From the NCBI GenBank assembly GCA_023427845.1, contig JAEYZX010000010.1, forward strand, positions 1 through 6,952: 6,952 bases of DNA, written 5' to 3'. The notes below the pieces were generated by a model, which was given only the letters and a program-made list of their open reading frames with translations, made no database searches and was not told the origin of the DNA. A program made the translations under genes and the position numbers. Of the stretch, positions 4,704 through 6,952 are shown in pieces (position 1 is the first letter of the stretch; every line of letters starts with the position of its first letter). This DNA is from Bacteroidota bacterium. Its GTDB lineage: Bacteria; Bacteroidota; Bacteroidia; Flavobacteriales; Flavobacteriaceae.

Positions 4704-5860
4704 TTTGTCTCTAACAAATCAGTGGTAGCGAGAATGTCTTCAAGCGCAATATACAATTGATCCAAATCGGTTTGCGAATTGTACCAATGTGCTGAAATCC
4801 GCAGGTAGATTGCATTGTCATGCGGCATTACCGGAATTTCTATTTTGTATTTTGAATATAAAAGCTCTTTAAGCTCCAATGGTTTTGCAGTTCGAATTGG
4901 GATGCTGCACATTTGCCCGAGGAATTCATCGGTCACCGGACAGATCGGTTTCGATTTTAGTAACTCGCAAAAACGAACGTAATTGTGGCGGATGAGCTTT
5001 TTGCAATCGACCGCTCTTTGTTTCCAATTGTTTTCCTCGAGAAACTTAATTGCTGCAGGTGCTGTCAAAAATGCCGATATGTCGCGCGTGCCTTGTTGTT
5101 CATGATAGTCGAGGAACATGCTTTCGCCGGGAGCAACACTGTCATAACCCCAGCTTACGACAAGTGGATCAAGCATCTGTTGAAATTCTTTTTTCACGTA
5201 AAGAAACGAACATCCCTTTGGTGAAAGCATCCATTTGTGAAGTGTACCCGTATAAAAATCGGCTTGAATCGTCGAGAGGTCGAGGCCGATATGCCCGGGA
5301 ACATGTGCGCCGTCGACGATTGTTATGAGTCCGAGTGACTTTGCTTTCTCGCAAATCTCCCTGACCGGAAATATCAGCGCGGTCGCACTCGTGATCTGAT
5401 TGATGAAAACAACTTTAGTTTTTGACGAATAACCTTGCCAGAAATCGTCCAGTATCTGCTGCTTGGTCGTAAGCGGCAGCGTAATTGGCTGCCGTATGTA
5501 TTTTGCCCCTGACTTTTTACAGTAGAACTTCCACGTACGATCCATTGCTCCATATTCCTGATCGGTTGCCAAAATCTCATCGCCGGGATTCAACTCGAGG
5601 CTTCGCATGACGGTGTTGATTGCAAACGTCGGATTTACGGTGAAGAAGAAATCGGCAGGATCGCAATTGATGAACTTTGCGAGCGCTTCTTTTGATTGTT
5701 GAAGATACTGCTGGCTGTTTTTTAAAATAAACCGCACCGGACCCGATTCGAGTTCGCGTTGCCATTTTTGATAATCTTCAAATACGGGTTTTGGACATGC
5801 GCCGAACGACCCATGGTTCAGGTACGTGATTGAAGGGTCAAGCAGGAATTGTGATTTCAT
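4700..5860 (-). CDS. Class V PLP aminotransferase, isopenicillin-N-epimerase-like
   Basis: The 386-residue protein shows the fold type I pattern of class V enzymes. The N terminus is YLNHGSFGACP (13-23). VNPTFAIN (75-82) is the cofactor phosphate region. VDGAHVPG (182-189) has Asp183 for the pyridine nitrogen. TGTLHKWMLSPKG (204-216) has Lys209 as the Schiff-base lysine. The NHGSFG start and HKW context are typical of the CefD/isopenicillin N epimerase and cysteine-desulfurase-like branch. Members of this branch act as epimerases, lyases or desulfurases, so the reaction here is unknown and a beta-lactam role is not implied. The ATG at 5860 lies one base after the stop of the TonB-domain gene (TAATATG), so it should be translated from the same mRNA. 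It converges with the methyltransferase gene, and CTAG at 4700-4703 supplies both stop codons. Confidence 0.87.
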   Translation of the reverse strand: MKSQFLLDPSITYLNHGSFGACPKPVFEDYQKWQRELESGPVRFILKNSQQYLQQSKEALAKFINCDPADFFFTVNPTFAINTVMRSLELNPGDEILATDQEYGAMDRTWKFYCKKSGAKYIRQPITLPLTTKQQILDDFWQGYSSKTKVVFINQITSATALIFPVREICEKAKSLGLITIVDGAHVPGHIGLDLSTIQADFYTGTLHKWMLSPKGCSFLYVKKEFQQMLDPLVVSWGYDSVAPGESMFLDYHEQQGTRDISAFLTAPAAIKFLEENNWKQRAVDCKKLIRHNYVRFCELLKSKPICPVTDEFLGQMCSIPIRTAKPLELKELLYSKYKIEIPVMPHDNAIYLRISAHWYNSQTDLDQLYIALEDILATTDLLETN

Positions 5861-5861
5861 A

Positions 5862-6239
5862 TTATTGAAATGTTAGTGGGAATTTTACGGTTACCGCAAA
5901 TGGTTTCCCAGCACGTTTGGCACTTTCCCACTTTGGCGCCCGCTTAAGTACGCGGATGATTTCGGTTGCCGATTCGACATCGACAAACTTTACAACGCGG
6001 ACATTTGTCATTGCACCGCTTTCTGAAATTACAAATGAAAACACCATCGTTCCTGCTTTTGTGACTTTTGAAAAATCAAATTGCTGTTGTACATAATCAA
6101 TGAAATTCTGAAAGTCGCCACCATTGAATTTTGGTTCAATTACGTCGGCTGCATGAACATCTTCAGTATCCATCAAAAGTTCTTGTGAAAAAAGTGGAGT
6201 AGCAAAAAGGAACATCAGCAGCAAGAAAGTTTTCTTCAT
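5862..6239 (-). CDS. Exported TonB C-terminal-domain protein (small)
   Basis: With the ATG at 6239 the protein has 125 residues. An N-terminal signal peptide (MKKTFLLLMFLFATPLFS, likely cut before Gln19-Glu20) is followed by a TonB C-terminal-like domain. The IEPKFNGGDFQNFIDYVQ segment corresponds to the P-x-F-x-GG...F..Y start common in Bacteroidota TonB domains, VFSFVISESGAMTNVRVV to the central strands, and APKWESAKRAGKPFAVTVKFPLTF to the conserved end. The Pro-rich, periplasm-spanning linker of full TonB is absent, so it probably is not a classical energy transducer; a periplasmic accessory or competing domain is possible (inference). If the signal is not cleaved it would be an N-terminal anchor. 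A longer frame to 6284 lies inside queE and would bury the signal peptide. The ATG overlaps the queE stop by one base (TAATG). Confidence 0.8.
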   Translation of the reverse strand: MKKTFLLLMFLFATPLFSQELLMDTEDVHAADVIEPKFNGGDFQNFIDYVQQQFDFSKVTKAGTMVFSFVISESGAMTNVRVVKFVDVESATEIIRVLKRAPKWESAKRAGKPFAVTVKFPLTFQ

Positions 6240-6871
6240 TATGGGATATTGAGGTATTTGTGGGTTTGCAATGAAATTCGCCATTTTGGATTATTCATCA
6301 CATAATCGACGATCATAGGCGTCATTTCATCGCGTTTGCTCCATTCCGGTTGAAGGAACAAAATTGCATTTGAGTTCACTTTTTCGGCTTGTTCTTCCGC
6401 AAAAATGAAATCGTGTTTGTTGTGGATGATGACTTTAAGTTCATGTGCGTTTTCATAAACGGCCTGTGTTGGAGCTTTTAATTTTTTTGGCGAAAGGCAA
6501 ATCCAATCCCATTGCCCCGAAAGCGGATAGGCGCCTGATGTTTCGATATGAACCCGCATTCCGTGTGACCTTAACAGCTGGGTGAGCGGATTCATATCCC
6601 ACGTGAGCGGTTCGCCGCCGGTTACAACTACAGTCCCGGCATATATTTTCGCGTTCTTTACAATTTGATTGATATGCGTTGGCGGATGGAGCGCGGCATT
6701 CCAGCTCTCCTTCACATCACACCAGTGACAGCCCACATCGCAACCGCCAACACGGATAAAATAGGCTGCCGTGCCGGTATGGAATCCTTCTCCCTGAATG
6801 GTATAAAACTCTTCCATTAGCGGAAGCATCACACCTTTCTCAACTTCTGTCTGTATTTCTTTTGCTAGCAT
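6239..6871 (-). CDS. queE: 7-carboxy-7-deazaguanine synthase (radical SAM)
   Basis: QueE converts 6-carboxytetrahydropterin into 7-carboxy-7-deazaguanine on the way to preQ0 and queuosine. The 210-residue protein begins MLPLMEEFYTIQGEGFHTG (15-33), the QueE N-terminal signature. The radical SAM cluster motif is C44-x3-C48-x2-C51 (CDVGCHWC). GGEPL (85-89), ETSGAYP (110-116) and LSPKK (126-130) are the SAM- and substrate-site motifs, and the C terminus SLQTHKYLNIP is complete. The ATG at 6871 directly follows a short A/T-rich leader with a -7 box. It is the first gene of a three-gene unit. No other queuosine gene (queC, queD, queF) is in the window, so they would be elsewhere. Confidence 0.95.
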   Translation of the reverse strand: MLAKEIQTEVEKGVMLPLMEEFYTIQGEGFHTGTAAYFIRVGGCDVGCHWCDVKESWNAALHPPTHINQIVKNAKIYAGTVVVTGGEPLTWDMNPLTQLLRSHGMRVHIETSGAYPLSGQWDWICLSPKKLKAPTQAVYENAHELKVIIHNKHDFIFAEEQAEKVNSNAILFLQPEWSKRDEMTPMIVDYVMNNPKWRISLQTHKYLNIP

Positions 6872-6885
6872 TATGATATAAAATG

Positions 6886-6893
6886 CAAAGATA
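6886..6893 (-). promoter_or_regulatory. Candidate -7 element for the queE operon
   Basis: The minus strand reads TATCTTTG, a full TAnnTTTG match, placing transcription start near 6882 and a leader of about 11 bases. No clear -33 TTG is visible at 17-23 bases; CTG at 6919-6917 is the nearest candidate. No preQ1 riboswitch is visible in the short leader. Confidence 0.45.
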
Positions 6894-6908
6894 GTTAAAT
6901 GAAACCGA

Positions 6909-6923
6909 TATCCTTTCAGGATA
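6909..6923. repeat. Small hairpin upstream of queE
   Basis: TATCC (6909-6913) and GGATA (6919-6923) face each other across a TTTCA loop, between the queE promoter region and the partial repeat element. With no T-run on either strand it is not a convincing terminator. It could be an operator or chance. Confidence 0.25.
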
Positions 6924-6926
6924 CTG

Positions 6927-6952
6927 CCCTAGCCCCGATGGAAGCGGCATCC
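6927..6952 (+). ncRNA. Second copy of the structured element, cut by the window end
   Basis: Positions 6927-6948 match 456-477 base for base (22 bases). The next bases (ATCC) match the first copy after skipping a single T. The copy is in the same orientation and begins 55 bp upstream of the queE start codon, running away from queE. The window stops before the hairpin and 3' part, so completeness cannot be judged. Confidence 0.6.

Noticed and set aside
5050..5328. 92-codon open frame on the plus strand within the aminotransferase gene
   Set aside because: It is antisense to the PLP-lysine and Asp motif region of a complete gene, with Arg/Cys-rich composition typical of a shadow frame.
6240..6284. 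15-residue N-terminal extension of the TonB-domain protein
   Set aside because: It lies inside the queE 3' end and would place the signal peptide internally; the ATG at 6239 gives a classic signal peptide.
6872..6926. preQ1 riboswitch upstream of queE
   Set aside because: The predicted leader is only about 11 bases, and no preQ1-I-like stem-loop with an A-rich tail is visible.

Overview
The window looks like chromosomal DNA of a member of the Bacteroidota, most probably Flavobacteriaceae close to Flavobacterium. This rests on the protein sequences as I recognise them, on several matches to the Bacteroidota promoter -7 consensus TAnnTTTG, on the absence of Shine-Dalgarno sites before starts, and on A/T-rich, short upstream regions. 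No tRNA, rRNA, insertion sequence, CRISPR array or prophage gene was found.

Layout. (1) Bases 1-542 carry no gene. They hold a heptanucleotide-repeat island (15-445), arranged as an imperfect inverted repeat with a tandemly duplicated right side. Next to it is a compact, probably structured element (452-540). (2) 543-3017 is a divergent pair whose start codons are only 6 bp apart: a LolC/LolE-type permease on the minus strand, with a TTG start, and a lipoprotein of the DUF1343/NamZ exo-beta-N-acetylmuramidase family on the plus strand. (3) 3199-3420 encodes an unrecognised 73-residue helical protein, followed by a perfect intrinsic terminator. (4) 3449-3934 (minus) is a YkgJ/CxxCxxCC cysteine-cluster protein, divergent from a class I SAM methyltransferase (3996-4703, plus). 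(5) 4700-6871 (minus) is a tightly coupled three-gene operon: queE, a small exported TonB C-terminal-domain protein, and a class V aminotransferase of the isopenicillin-N-epimerase type. (6) The last 26 bases begin a second copy of the element at 452-540, in the same orientation.

How the genes work together. The genes are mostly conserved housekeeping or envelope functions: lipoprotein export and peptidoglycan-fragment turnover on the left, and queuosine precursor synthesis, a TonB-domain protein and a PLP enzyme on the right. I see no defence, secretion or biosynthetic gene cluster. The non-routine content is the non-coding DNA (the heptad-repeat island and the recurrent structured element) and the very compact gene junctions: start codons 6 bp apart, TAATG and TAATATG coupling, and one CTAG serving as both stop codons of a convergent pair.
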